Shown: positions 41,601 to 52,899 of the stretch, piece by piece
How the letters are laid out: every line of letters starts with the position of its first letter
Numbering within the stretch: the first letter of the stretch is position 1
Source of the DNA: Membranipora membranacea
Taxonomy: Eukaryota > Bryozoa > Gymnolaemata > Cheilostomatida > Membraniporidae
Direction: 5' to 3'
Length of the DNA: 64,000 nt
Assembly: GCA_914767715.1 (NCBI GenBank)
Contig: OU612074.1
Span: 16,354,062-16,418,061, forward strand
Position numbers and translations under genes: made by a program
The notes under the pieces: model-generated
Told to the model about the DNA's origin: nothing
The model's input: the letters and a program-made list of their open reading frames with translations, nothing else
Databases searched by the model: none

Positions 41601-44600
41601 GCAGAGCGAAGGCAGAATTAAGTCAGCTATTTCCAAACAAGTGGTTGTAGCATCCATGAAATTAGGACAGGGACTATCAAAGCTTTCTCCAGCTAATCAG
41701 CTTCAAAATAAGCCCAAAATTGGCCCACTAGGACCACCAGAAACTGTGTTATGAGTCATTGAAGTCCACCTGTTAAATATTTTTTCCGCCTGATAGTCTG
41801 CGTTACTTTCTTTCAGTTTTTCTGCTTTGGATTGATCTCTATGATGACACGAGCTATGATAGATTACAACTTGTTTCTTCCATTTTTTGTTGAAATTACA
41901 TGAGTCCAAAGTTTCTTATGGTAGACATATACACAAAATGTATGTTTATGAGATCATTTCCCCCTACGCAAGGCTCGAGAGCAAGTCTCAGCTAGTCCTA
42001 ATTTTGATAAGTCGTAACTTCAGTCCTGAATGCCCAAATGAGCTGTTCTTGGGCTCATTTTTAAGCTTATAAGCTAGAGCAGCTCCTCTGATTGAGCTTC
42101 ATTTCATGAATTGTTTAACTAGCTGAACCAAATGTAAACCACCCATGTTTTTTCTTCAAACAGGATATGAGGTAGTAGGTCTGCAGGCTACATTTTACTG
42201 TTTCTGTGGTGACACATTTGGAAAGTATGGATCTGCTGATGAATGGGAATGTAATGAGGGATGCGCAGGAAACTCCAATCAAACCTGTGGAGGACACTTT
42301 CGAATGTCTGTGTGGCAACTAGGTGAGAACTAATTACCCCAAGGTCATAATCAGCTTGTTTTTGCTTCTACTTTATAGAGTCTTCCGTACAGCAGCATGC
42401 ATGGTTCAAAGTTCATCTTTTATACTGTTATCAATAGACTTCTAGTTTCTTTTCAATAACAGCAGCATGTATAGTTCAAAGTTCATGATGTGCTTGAAAA
42501 TTATTTTAATGGAAAGATATTGAGGAAAGAATGCTGTGTGAATGTTATATGAAACTCTAAACTTGACATCTTACAAAATCTTTCTATCTCTTACTTTAAT
42601 TAAATAACTCGTATAGTATCTAATCAATAGCATGTATCGTTTAAAGTGGCTTGACGGGTATATTTGGCCAAGTCGATGTAAAGCGATCACCCAGCCATAT
42701 CAAATTCAAATGGGGTTAGCAGCATTCAAATACCTCCTGCTTTTTCGGAAAAAAGAGGAGCAGTAGTGAATTTTGTTTAATTGGAATCAGATGTACTAAT
42801 GCGGAATTGTGTGATACACATGCCCAATAAAGTTTTATTCAAAAAATTGCATTGGAAAGACGTGGTAAAAATACATCAAAAATGCCCAGTCCCAATGATT
42901 CCAAATCATCCGGTTCAAACTATAAGGGCTCTTATTGGTCAATTTTTATGTTAATGATTGGTGTGTAAGAGGTTGCCTAGATACCGTTGTCAAGATCGAA
43001 ATTGGCGGTGGTAATAAAATCCTATAATCCCAGGTGTGATGAGCCAACATAACAATAGCTATATCATACGCTGCTATTCAACTTTATTTATAGGTGTCTG
43101 CAAATCACAATTTCTTATATAACAAGGAGGAAAATATCAAGTGCTTGAAATGTAAAACCCAAATGCAACGTGGACTGGCCAGTCTCCGCCTCTTATTACA
43201 CTGATCAGCCAATGGTCTTGCCTGTCACTACACATGATTAATCCTCGTGCACCCCCTTGCCCGCACTCCACTTTGAAGTTCATGATACGGTTGGCAATTA
43301 TTTTAATGGAAAGATCTTGTCGTTAGAAACGATAGTATGCTGTGTGAATGTTATATGAAACAGTAAGCTTGACATCTTGCAAAATCCGATGACATAAAAC
43401 AACATAATTTGTTCAGTCCGTGACTATATACCTTTATATAAGATAAAGACAGCAGTCATTTGAGTTGTTGTTGTTGTTGTTGTAGCTGTTGATGAAGAAT
43501 AACCTTTATATATTGCAGTCGCTAGTCTGGAATCAGATCTCAAATTAGTAATGTCACTATTTTAAAATACGCAGACGACACTTGTGTAATAGGTTGTATT
43601 TCTGATGAGTCTGATGTGAGTAATTATTTTTCTGACGTAAATAGAATATCCAATCAATGTAATTCCTTAGACCTTTTTTTGAACCTGACTAAAACCTAAG
43701 AAATTTTGTTTTCTACTAAGAGGATTAAGCCAGACACCCCTGCTATGATTTTGAATAATGTTTGTATCCGTTTTAGTGACAATGTGAAATATCTAGGGGT
43801 ACAGATAGACAACAAACTTTGTTTTGAAGAGCACATTAACTCTGTGGCAACAAAAGCTAGCTATAGAGTGTATATTGTTAGAAATTTTGTTTACCTAAGT
43901 TCAACCACCCTGGCTAGGATGCTATTCAAAAGTTTTATTATCTCCCTTCTTACTTACTGTCTGCCTGTTCTTTACACATCCCTGTATGCTAAAGATTAAA
44001 AGCAACTCCGACATTTTTTTAATGAGGTGCTCAAACTAGGCATCGAAGATCTTGGGGATATTTTAAGCCATGTATGTTATACTGTTATCATTTTTAATAT
44101 CATGGGCATCAGATTTTCATCACCTTTTTTTTCACAATATATATCATGTTAGTGATAGAAATAAAATCAATCAGTCAATCAATAGTCAAAGCATTGCTTC
44201 TTAACTGAGACCATCCATCTTAGTGATTGAATTACTATTTGGTCCAACACCTCTATTTATTTCCCCATTGCTTTACATGCAAACTATATTGACTTGTCAC
44301 CTCAATAGGCCTGCTTCAGGTTCTTTCAATTCTTTAACCAGACCACTCAAAATGATGGTATGCTTCTGATCTTCTATATTGGTGACTATGGGTTGAAAAT
44401 TCGTTGTCAGAATTTTTCAGTGGCTCAATATATAAGACCATTGCATTTACACTAGCCCACCCGTGTGCATTGATTGTCCTAAAATGATTTTGCACAAAGA
44501 ATTTCATCTTTAAATCAATAAATTTCCATTGCAAATACACCTGAAAATATTTACAGGGTCCAATATCACTGATAGCAGTGCTTTTGAAATGGCTACAGCC

Positions 44601-44915
44601 TCATTTGTCATCAGACATACTGATCAATTTAATTGAGGATGGGTGCAACAAGTTGACCTTCTCCTAATTACAGGTTTATTACCTTTGTTAACTGTGTTTG
44701 TTAACATTGCAGCAAATATCTCAGCTAAGGTTTCCCGCAATCAATCGGATGGAGACTGGACACCTTGCACTAGCCGGACACTTGACCAGGAATCTATGGA
44801 ACTGAGGCTGAACTGTGGACACACTGCCCGCTTTGTTAACATCACGACTAGAGTTGCCTCTAATGCATTTATTAACACCAGTGATATCAGTGTTTCTGGT
44901 TGGACACTGCACTGA
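38661..44915 (+). CDS. Secreted PAN/apple-WSC protein, gene B (six exons)
   Basis: Exons 38661-38721, 39193-39465, 40549-40635, 41327-41455, 42164-42322, 44713-44915; all introns phase 1 with GT-AG; 303 residues. Same layout as gene A: signal peptide 'MVNQIYLRKILLTSFLTIQI'; PAN/apple ('RLSCANLCLLDSGICGAYN', 'CTLYQVQC'); half sandwich 'DQMWTLYQTPALMEIRKIVI'; WSC ('YQGCYIDAEDRDISPDSQ', 'FYCFCGDTFGKYG', 'NEGCAGNSNQTCGG'); second half 'DGDWTPCTSRTLDQESM' to 'SVSGWTLH'. The last exon has an 18-nt insertion relative to gene A. Many differences from A are amino-acid changes while cysteines are kept, suggesting selection on fold with fast surface change. The upstream open frame at 39135-39192 is intron. 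Confidence 0.87.
39466..40548. other. Intron 2 of gene B
   Basis: Contains a threefold phrase 'aaaaccttacaac.ttttcccatgaccttacaa' (39956-40040), a small tandem repeat absent from gene A. No exon. Confidence 0.45.
40636..42163. other. Introns 3 and 4 of gene B
   Basis: Apart from exon 41327-41455 nothing coding was seen; minus-strand ORFs at 41323-41565 and 41703-41909 are shadows or chance. Confidence 0.4.
42647..43271. mobile_element. 625-bp TIR element in the last intron of gene B
   Basis: It interrupts a 178-bp repeat unit: 'catgtatcg|tttaaag' is followed by foreign sequence starting 'TGGCTTGACGGG', and the unit resumes after 'CCCGCACTCCAC|tttgaag'. The ends are short imperfect inverted repeats (GTGG...CGGG) and TTTAAAG/TTTGAAG would be a 7-bp target duplication. 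No ORF. Confidence 0.5.
43500..44180 (+). pseudogene. 5'-truncated non-LTR retrotransposon fragment
   Basis: The frame begins in a reverse transcriptase at 'ILKYADDTCVIG' (about 43555), runs to a stop near 43699 and continues at 43706-43999 with 'SDNVKYLGVQIDNKLCFEEH' and 'SFIISLLTYCLPVLYTS', the usual RT thumb and following region of a RTE/Rex-like or Jockey-like element. The 3' end is 'gaaataaaatcaatcagtcaatc'. Different family from the 23-28 kb element. It sits in the last intron of gene B. Confidence 0.75.
44225..44640. repeat. Dispersed copy of the gene B upstream region
   Basis: Resembles 38030-38350 in the same orientation, with phrases such as 'cttgacttgtcacctcaatagg' and 'gatagcagtgcttttga'. 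A piece of 5' flank now lies inside the last intron. Confidence 0.5.
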
Positions 44916-46059
44916 AACAGGCTTCACTGCACAATTGTGGCCAATGACAGCCCTAGTTATTTAAATAGTCCAAACAGAAGTTAACTAATTGTTAGTCGGA
45001 TTGTGCAAGATTGAAGAAAAATGATCTTGCTAATCTTAATGTTGTCTCGTTCATTCAATCTGTGATTACTTTTTCTCGTAATCTTTCCATTATTAGTCAA
45101 TTACTGGACTACTCACTGATGAAGAAATCAAGCCACCCCAATATCTATTTTATAGATAGGGACTTATGATAAGCTTTCCTCTCAAAATATGTAACTTTTA
45201 TTGTGTGATCGAATTTCTGTTGCAAGCGAGAAACAGCTGCTCTTATTAGCAAAACATTATCTCATGGAAACATGTAAATGCAATAACCTTCTTTGGCTTT
45301 GTTTTTGGAAGACCTGACCAGACTTTTCAAACTTTTTCCTTGCAATCCCCATAGTTGTTACTTTCCATCTCGATTTTGTATGTTCTCATTGGCCTTTAGC
45401 ACTGAACAGACAATATAGTATATCATGTTTGATGTTTTCTATGCACCAGCAATGAACTTTTATCTATCACTCTAAATTTTGAGTTGCACTGAACATTATT
45501 TTTATCCCTTCAAGCTTGTTTGGGTGTCTTTTATTTTATATAAACCTATTCTTTAGAAACAATATCTGATTCATGTATTATAAAAATCACACTGAGCCTG
45601 ATGACAGACAGTAACTCCTCAATCGATCCTATTATATCATATTGTGTCTGCTCATGGAACCCATCAATTATTATCTAGAAAGTATGCTTGGGAATATTGT
45701 TATTTTGTCCGAATTATAATTATTCCTTATAACCATTAATGTATTTGCAAGGGCAAATTCTGAAATTTCCTGCAACTCCTCGAAGTTCCCAGAGGTGAAT
45801 ATAAGAATAGGTTAATGTTGCCTTAAGCAAAAAAATCCACCCGCTTCAGAAGAAATGGGTTGTTTAACTAAAAATATGTCATTTAATATGCCTCTTTAGT
45901 CAACATAGCTTAAAAAAGAAGAGCGATAGAGAATGGTGAATCAATTGCAAGTTTACCCACAAAGATATTGCTGAAAAGTTTCCTCAACATCCATATATGT
46001 AAAGTAAATATTCGATATGGGGTAAATGTGATTCAAAGATTTTACACATTGCAATACAT
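44916..46059. other. 3' flank of gene B with a relic first exon
   Basis: 45933-45998 is a PAN-WSC exon 1 relic: ATG and donor are kept, but a 4-base insertion after 'ATGGTGAATCAA' brings in an early TGA. Mirror of 28960-29020. The remainder has no gene. Confidence 0.55.
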
Positions 46060-46746
46060 TTATGGTCTCATTGGTCTAGTTGGCTGTGTGGTGGTAGTAA
46101 TTCTCTCTTGAATAATCTCGTGACATTCCTCACATGGTATGGTTACAAAGTTTGTGTCCCAATGAGATCGAACCCAACATCCACAACATTCACAGGAACC
46201 GCCGCTGTGGCACTGGTAGAGGAAGTGGGGGTACTTCTGGTTACACTCCTGCCAGGATACAGAGCAGGCCGCAGCACAGGGGTCCTCTGGTGCTGGGAGA
46301 GCAAAGTGTCGGCATTTTCCAAGAGATCCGTCCGTATTTCTACAGAACTGCAACCTCATACTAGGAGGCCGTGTGGGTATCCCCTCTTCACCTCCTCGTC
46401 CTAAAAGGCGAAAGAAGATAATCAAAGAATGCTGTTCTTCACTTGATGGTATGTGTAGGCCGTGGGAAGCATATTGATAAAGAAGGTTTTTTGTGCGGTA
46501 ATAGCCTCCCTTTCAAAGTTTAGTCGAGACAAATCGACACCACACTTATTAGTTGGAGATTACTATCTGTGAATATTTCTTGTCAACGGCAATTTCCATT
46601 TAACACACTTTCCGATCCAAATCACAACCTTACTTTGAACAAATATCGATCCAAAGTTTGCGTATGGAATTATTTGAATTTGAGGTCTCACCTTGTATAC
46701 ACACAGTCATCAGTATTATCATTCCAAGCAGGGCTATGAGCTGCAT
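46060..46746 (-). CDS. Small cysteine-rich secreted protein, intact copy (two exons)
   Basis: Exon 1 46746-46692 encodes signal peptide 'MQLIALLGMIILMTVCIQ' (phase 1 donor GTGAGA). Exon 2 46400-46060, acceptor 'cgccttttag', runs to TAA; 131 residues in all. The mature part has 12 cysteines: 'LQFCRNTDGSLGKCRHF', 'DPCAAACSVSWQEC', 'YQCHSGGSCECCGCW', 'IPCEECHEI', then a Thr-rich tail 'ERITTTTQPTRPMRP'. Extracellular, disulphide-rich; I recognise no family. It faces gene B convergently. Two other copies in the window are pseudogenes with shared lesions, so this is the only candidate functional copy here. Confidence 0.75.
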
Positions 46747-48437
46747 CTTCGTCTGTCAGTAGTTTCCTCAGGGGTCAATCTGTCTTTGTTACTCTAATCG
46801 TGTCCTTGCTATGATAACACTATACACGTGCACCTCTCATTTATATCAGAATGTTTCAAGCGAGATGAATCATACTCGTTCAACCGGATCACTGTTTCGA
46901 AATTTTGATAATTCTGCTGGCAGCCATCGCAAAAAATTGCGAAACAAAACATCATTATGTGTTTGTGTGGGTTGGGTTGATGACCCTCCCCCATTTTTTG
47001 AAGCAATTATTGCCTCACAGACTCTCAGCCTTCAGGATATCCTGGTACAATCTACTGGTTAATATGACCTAACAACATGAACATAACAAAGTTTCGTATT
47101 TCATGGTCAATTAACCTCATATTGAGTAACTGGCGCATCCTGGAAAGCATATTGCATGTATTTTTGGTTCATTGGTAAATAACAGAGTGGAAAAACAACA
47201 TATCAATCGAGTAGCTTCTAAAACTATTGGGCTTGTTCAATAAGCCTCAAAACCTTTTTTTTTGCGTAAACAAAGGATCACAGAGTAAGGGTAAACAGAG
47301 CGGACACTTCAATGATCGTTATAGTGCCTGCCAATTTTACATAATTATATAAGCTACAATGGGATTTTCTCATGCATACATGCCTACCTTTGTTGGGCCA
47401 TAAGTCTTTCTGTATTCATCCTAAAGACTGATTTCCAAATTTTTTCAATAGTCCAACCTTCAAGCTATACACCATATTATTGTCAATTTTTGCTAGGATA
47501 TAATATAGGCTATGAGCTATCTGCATTTGTAAAATGAGTTTTATTATATAGATTTACGTGTGACAATTGATAAACTTCTGGTCATAAAAATTAGGAAATG
47601 TCCGTGTATTTACCCAGGCCACGTGTAAATCTATATGATATAACTCATTTTAAAAACACAGATAGCTCATAGCCTATGTATCCTAGCAAAAAATGACAAT
47701 ATGGTCTATAGCTTGAAGGTTGGACATTCTAACAAAGCTGGAATTCAGTCTTTAGGATAAATACAGAAGGCTAATACAAAGGTAGAGATGTCTGCAAGAA
47801 AAATGACATTATAACATATAGAGATAATGAGTTTTCGGCACCCAGCTGCGCACAATTTTCCCCCAGTTAATCAAAAACCGCAGGCACTATAACAATCATT
47901 GAAGTGTCCGCTCTGTATATCCTTGCTCTGTGAAAGGATCCTTATATTCTGTTACTACATTGCAATGATACTGATTGCCAATAATATAACAGGTTAAATG
48001 GCACAACGGCTCATCCTAAAGTGCATATCGCATGTTTTTAGATCATTTGGAAAAAATGACAGAGTGAAAAAAAAAAACATCGGATGAATTTAGCTCTTGG
48101 GCTTGCTAAATAAGCCTCAATACGTTTTACTTAGTGTAAACAAAGGATCCTCATATTCTTTTACAATTTTAACTTAAAATATTGCAATTATTCTGATTGG
48201 CAATGAAAGTTGTTGAAAAGGACACTAACAATACTAAATAAATAACTTTCTAAAAAGATAACGAGTACGATGCCAACAGTTAGAAGATTCAATATGTTTG
48301 ACAAAAGGCATGCCTGGATGTACAACTACGTAATAGCTGCATTTCTAACCAATAACAAATTAAAGTACTTGCACAACCTAGTAACCCAAACCCATTTACG
48401 AAGTTGCGGCACTCTTGATGCCTGCTTTGTCAAAAAT
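46747..48437. other. Non-coding stretch with tandem and palindromic repeats
   Basis: 47040-47290 and 47940-48200 are diverged direct repeats (both mirror the 55600-55800 flank) separated by the palindromic element 47279-47932. The minus-strand ORF 46809-47006 and similar are chance. Confidence 0.5.
47279..47932. mobile_element. Palindromic (foldback) MITE, 654 bp
   Basis: The two halves are inverted copies of about 300 bases. 'CACAGAG.AAGG' ends are followed inward by 'agcggacacttcaatgat', then 'ctatgagctatctg' near the centre on both sides. AAAGGAT (47272-47278 and 47933-47939) is a 7-bp target duplication; the uninterrupted site 'aaacaaagg' is at about 55772. No ORF. Confidence 0.75.
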
Positions 48438-50375
48438 ATGGCTTTTGTGGTGTTCTTCACCCATTTGCTAGGTTAATTACAAAAACTAAATGCTGATAGG
48501 TGAGAGCATGAAAATATACTGTTTAATAACACTGTTAAATTACTGTGTACATATAGCTTGGGCAATATTGTAAGTGCATGGTCAGTTGCAGACTGAAAAG
48601 CGATGGGATTAATTAACAGAGAAGTGAACTCAAGCCATTGTAATGTTTGTTAGGATACAGAAGATTCAAAGGCCCTAAAGAGGGTCAAAAAAGGTGACCT
48701 TAATCCTCTTACTGAGTGAGGGTTGTCATGCAACCTAGAAAACCAAAAGGCATCCTAGAGGTGATGTAAATCCTACCCTCCTAAGTTTTTGCAAAAAAGC
48801 TGCCATGTAGGCCACTGATCAGACACATCACCGTCTAAATCCATAATTTTGTGGAATTCAGGGCAATAGCGTCAGACATGCGATTGATCTGATGTTACTA
48901 GCAGTTCGGGGTGAGAAACGCACACTGGAAATGTTGCTGCCACGCCAAGCTGGTTCTAGCTAACATCATTGTTGTAATATCTGGTTCGTTGTTGTCACTT
49001 ACAATGATTTAGCTCTTTTGTGAAAGAAATGATCTCTTTAAACTCATATCTGACCATGCAATCCTTACAGCACAGCACCATCCACTCACAACAATCAAGA
49101 ACTGAAACATTGCAATAATCCAGGAAATTTCTTTTAAATAAATTGTCAGAAAATCCCAGAGAGGTTTTATGCAGGCTAACCTTGTTGCGGCATGGAATGA
49201 TGCATGGAATTGTTACGCATTGTTTTATATATCTACAGAGTTGTGCAAGGCCCAACAGGCTGGGTCATCATCATCAGGAAAGCCTGAAAGTGAATCAACA
49301 GCAATCCATATGGATCAAAAAGAGTTAGATGGAGTAGGATTACTATTAGATGACACAGATCTGCAAGGAGACCCTGGTATGTTTCTAAATATTACAAGCA
49401 AAGACAATATGTAGTGTGTATGTTCAGAGGACGATCAACAAGCTGAATCAATTTTGACTGCCTTCCAGTTGCTACCCCACCACCAACAAATATTCTAGGC
49501 AAACATTATTGGTAGTGTGTATGTTCAGAGGACGATCAACAAGCTTAATCCATTTTGCCTGCTTTCCAGTTGCTCCTTTTGGTGACGGCCACCCTCTGTG
49601 TACGCTTTGAGTTGATTTCACTTTTTCCTCCCCACATTTATAGTTGGAATTTTCTCTTAGGTCATGATTAGGATTATTATTACAGTTTTCACTTGGAAAT
49701 GGTGTTTGACGCTTGTATATCTATAGATGTATTTCTATTTTGTAATTGTAAAGTTGGATTGGAAACCCCTTGTGTTATTGAAAATCATAGTTTAGTTTTA
49801 TTTCCATGAACTACCACTACCGCTACCGCTACCACTACCACTACCTCTTCCACTACAGAAAAACCAACAACAAAGTTCGCAGGAGCAACGGGAATCGGTA
49901 GATATACCTATGCAAGAGACTTTGGGATTTGTGTTCATGTATATCAGTATTTCAAATCTCTTAAAACACAAGTTTTTGTAAAATGAGCCGCAATAAGAGA
50001 TTTTTCGTTCTCTCTATTTTGCGATATGGTCGAAGTCGGATGATTTGTAGAGAGATTGTGACAATGTGACGCTTGTGGTAATCGCCGTCTGACAGCCAGT
50101 GTGATATTGCAGCAATGCATTCTGTGGACTGTATGGCACACAGCCGTTAAATTCGTCTGATATAAGTTATCCAATTTTTATTGACGACAATGTTTTATTA
50201 GAAGGGACAACTCATGATACTACTGACAAGGTATGGCGAAGCATTGCATCTTTACACATATCAATCACTAGGTATCTAGTTTTACCAAGTGTTTAATTTC
50301 ACACTGACAAAGTTACTACTGAAGTATTGCTCTTTTTGACATTTTAGCCCCTGATTCCTGCGACACAGGTGCAAG
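48438..50375 (+). pseudogene. Modular secreted gene, pseudogene copy (first right mirror)
   Basis: Signal exon 48438-48499 has the right length (62 nt) and donor GTGAGA but a TTA-to-TAA change stops it at codon 13 after 'MAFVVFFTHLLG'. Module a exon 49239-49376 is 2 nt short, shifting frame after 'QGPTGWV'. The Thr-rich half of module b survives near 49807-49895 without its 'DAYELE' half. Module c 50348-50375 still has splice sites. Two independent disabling changes make it a pseudogene. Confidence 0.75.
49377..50347. other. Pseudogene introns
   Basis: Contains a short duplicated phrase 'gtgtgtatgttcagaggacgatcaacaagc' (49414 and 49515). No intact exon besides the relic near 49807-49895. Confidence 0.4.
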
Positions 50376-50811
50376 GTAGGTTATAATACTAAGGTTTCAC
50401 TGATCATTCAAATTGCAAGTTTCATCCCTAAAAGAATAAAATCCAGAGAGAGAACCTCAAGTACAGGGATTCAATTCACATAAAGATTTGTAATTTAGCC
50501 TTCGCCTCATTTTAAATCAGTTTGCCGGCATCCTCTTGACTTGAAAGAACAATTTATTATTTTATACGCTCTTTACCCATATTTCTTATTATTTGATATC
50601 TAAACGAGTAAATAATGCATCAGTTTGAACAATCATAGTGTTGGGGTGATTTAATGTTTGCTAGCTAGCTGATGTTGGAGAAGAGTAGAGTAAATTTTAG
50701 CTATAGCATGTAGATGAACATGTATAACTGGAATAACATCACTTCTCTATGATGGCACAGTGAATGGCAACCCATATACTGTTGCTCTCCCCACACTCTT
50801 GTGACTGTTTC
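50376..50811. other. Outer end of the first right arm
   Basis: Homologous to 58031-58330 and, inverted, to 19.36-19.67 kb. It ends with 'cactcttgtgactgtttc' at the transposon junction. Confidence 0.5.
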
Positions 50812-52885
50812 GGTGTCCGGACATTTTCCCAATTTCATTTTTCCCACCAAGCCATTTTCTCAAATCCCTTTATCCCACCTAGCCATTTTCCCACCAAGCA
50901 ATATTCCAACCGAGCCATTTTCCCACCAGAACATTTTCCCACATATCCGTTTTCCCACCAATAAGATTTCTCACTGATCCATTTTCTCACCGGGATGTTT
51001 TCCAACCTGGACGTTTTCTCACCACAATCCATTTTTCCACCTTGACATTTTCCCACCAATCCATTTTTCCAGCCGGACGTTTTCCCACTTGCTATTTTCC
51101 CACTATTGCTTTTTTTCAAATGAACGCTGGTAGCTTCTTTCTATTTTTTTGTTCCTTTTCCTTCTGCTCTTTTTCAGGCATTAAAAATGTTAATTGAAAG
51201 TATTGTTAGAGTCTGGTCATAAAAGTTTGTTGTTCCTTTTTTGTTCTAGAATCCTAAAGTCTATGACCGTTGGTGTTAAAAATTCTGGTAGAGGTTATGA
51301 AATGACTTGAACCGCCTGTTTATAAACAGAAGATGCACACAAAATCTTGGAATGGAACAAAGGTCGACGGGATTGAACTTACTGGAATGAACGTTGTCTA
51401 GTATAAAAGTAAAAAATCCTGAAATGAACGTAGAAAGTGCTGGATTGAACGCCGACTACATTAGTTGGTATAAAGAGTCAACAGGAGAGCAACTCCCCAA
51501 AATAATTGTTTTATAAAACTAGCATAAGTCTTATGAACAATAACTGTAACAATGCTTGTCACAATCAGGGTTTTGGTTTAAATTTATAATTTGTGATTTG
51601 TGATTATGCTAAGGTACTTCAATATAGCCATGCCAAACCACATGTGCTGCGCATTTTGTACTATTTGTATTTATTTATTATGTTTGGTACCGGTAACGGC
51701 AGCCAGTCTTGACAAGCTAAGTTAGGTGGGGGAGGGTGGGAGTTACCCTGCATCACCCGCTGTAGCTCGATTCTACCTTCGCGGTAGCGTCCTAAAATGA
51801 GAAGGGGTGTAAACTCTGTTGTGTGAATTTTAAGACAAAAAAGTTTAAAAAAAATCAATTAAAAACCTCCGACAGTGATAGCACGTGACAGACGGCTAAA
51901 AAACTAGCAGTTGATATGACGTCATTGATTGGATTGCAACATGATTTTGGTATGTTTCCATACATTGTATATAGGTGATAGATAAAAGCGCATCTTTATG
52001 TTCTTGTCACGAACATAACAGATGTGATAACTTAACCACATTGGTGATACCAGTTAGCTATTTCAATAAATGACAACTAGTGGACAGCGTGCGGGGAAAA
52101 CAACGTGCACTGTCACAATTACCGTTACAAAAAATGAATGTTCACAGAAAACAGTGAACCAAGGTGTAAACTACTACGATTCATTAGTTGCACCTGATTT
52201 CGTTAATGCTTGACCATCGTTTTGCTGATGAATATACAAAGGGTCGCTGTTTCTCTTTCAGTATTTCATTACCATTTTCAGTTTTTGCACTAAATTCCTG
52301 CTTGATTCCATCTAGCCATCAGAAATTAAGTCCCTCATCATAAACATTAGCTCGGGCAATGATTAAATGGCTCCAAACTTTTGTGAATCGGCATAGGCAC
52401 CATTAATTTGTTTTGGCGAAAAAGAAGTTTATAACAAGGAGGCAATTTCGATGAAATCAATCACTTGGACTAACTTGTGCAATCAAAAACTCAAATCAAA
52501 ATCAACCCGTTACTTATAAAATCAACTCACATCTCAATTTCCAAAGCTATAACTTTCTCCAGTTTTGGCTGGATGTGAACTTTGTTAGCGTATTTGTGAA
52601 TGTGAACAGCGAAGGAAAAACTGAGCGGTGAAAAATTTGTGTGGTGGGAAAACAGCACTGTGGTAAATTGTCCTGTTGGGAAAATTGTTTGGTGGGAAAT
52701 TGTCCTGTTGGGAAAACTGTTTGGTGGGAAAACGGCCTGGTGGGAAAATGGCTTGTTGAGCAAATGTCTTGGTGGAAAAATGGATTGGTAGGAAAATGTC
52801 CAGGTGGGAAAACGGCAGAGTGGGATAATGGGAGGTGGGAAAATGGCTTGGTGGGAAAATTACATTGGGAAAATGGGGCGGATTC
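50812..52885. mobile_element. TU/foldback-like element with minisatellite inverted repeats
   Basis: Flanked by a perfect 9-bp duplication GACTGTTTC (50803-50811, 52886-52894). The ends 'GGTGTCCGGACATTTTCCC' and reverse complement 'GAATCCGCCCCATTTTCCC' match. Each arm is an array of a 16-bp unit 'CATTTTCCCACCAAGC' (about 17 copies at 50822-51105, a similar number inverted at 52622-52876). The 1.5-kb middle has no ORF of note. The architecture is that of foldback elements such as sea-urchin TU or Drosophila FB. Non-autonomous. Confidence 0.85.
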
Positions 52886-52899
52886 GACTGTTTCATCAT

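Larger units (their letters stand above)
37665..50811. repeat. Right arm, first mirror copy
   Basis: Inverted counterpart of 37065 down to about 18.80 kb. It holds gene B, the intact cysteine-rich gene and the modular pseudogene. It is more diverged from the left arm than the copy starting at 52.9 kb, and carries its own insertions (42647-43271, an RT fragment, 47279-47932). Confidence 0.8.
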
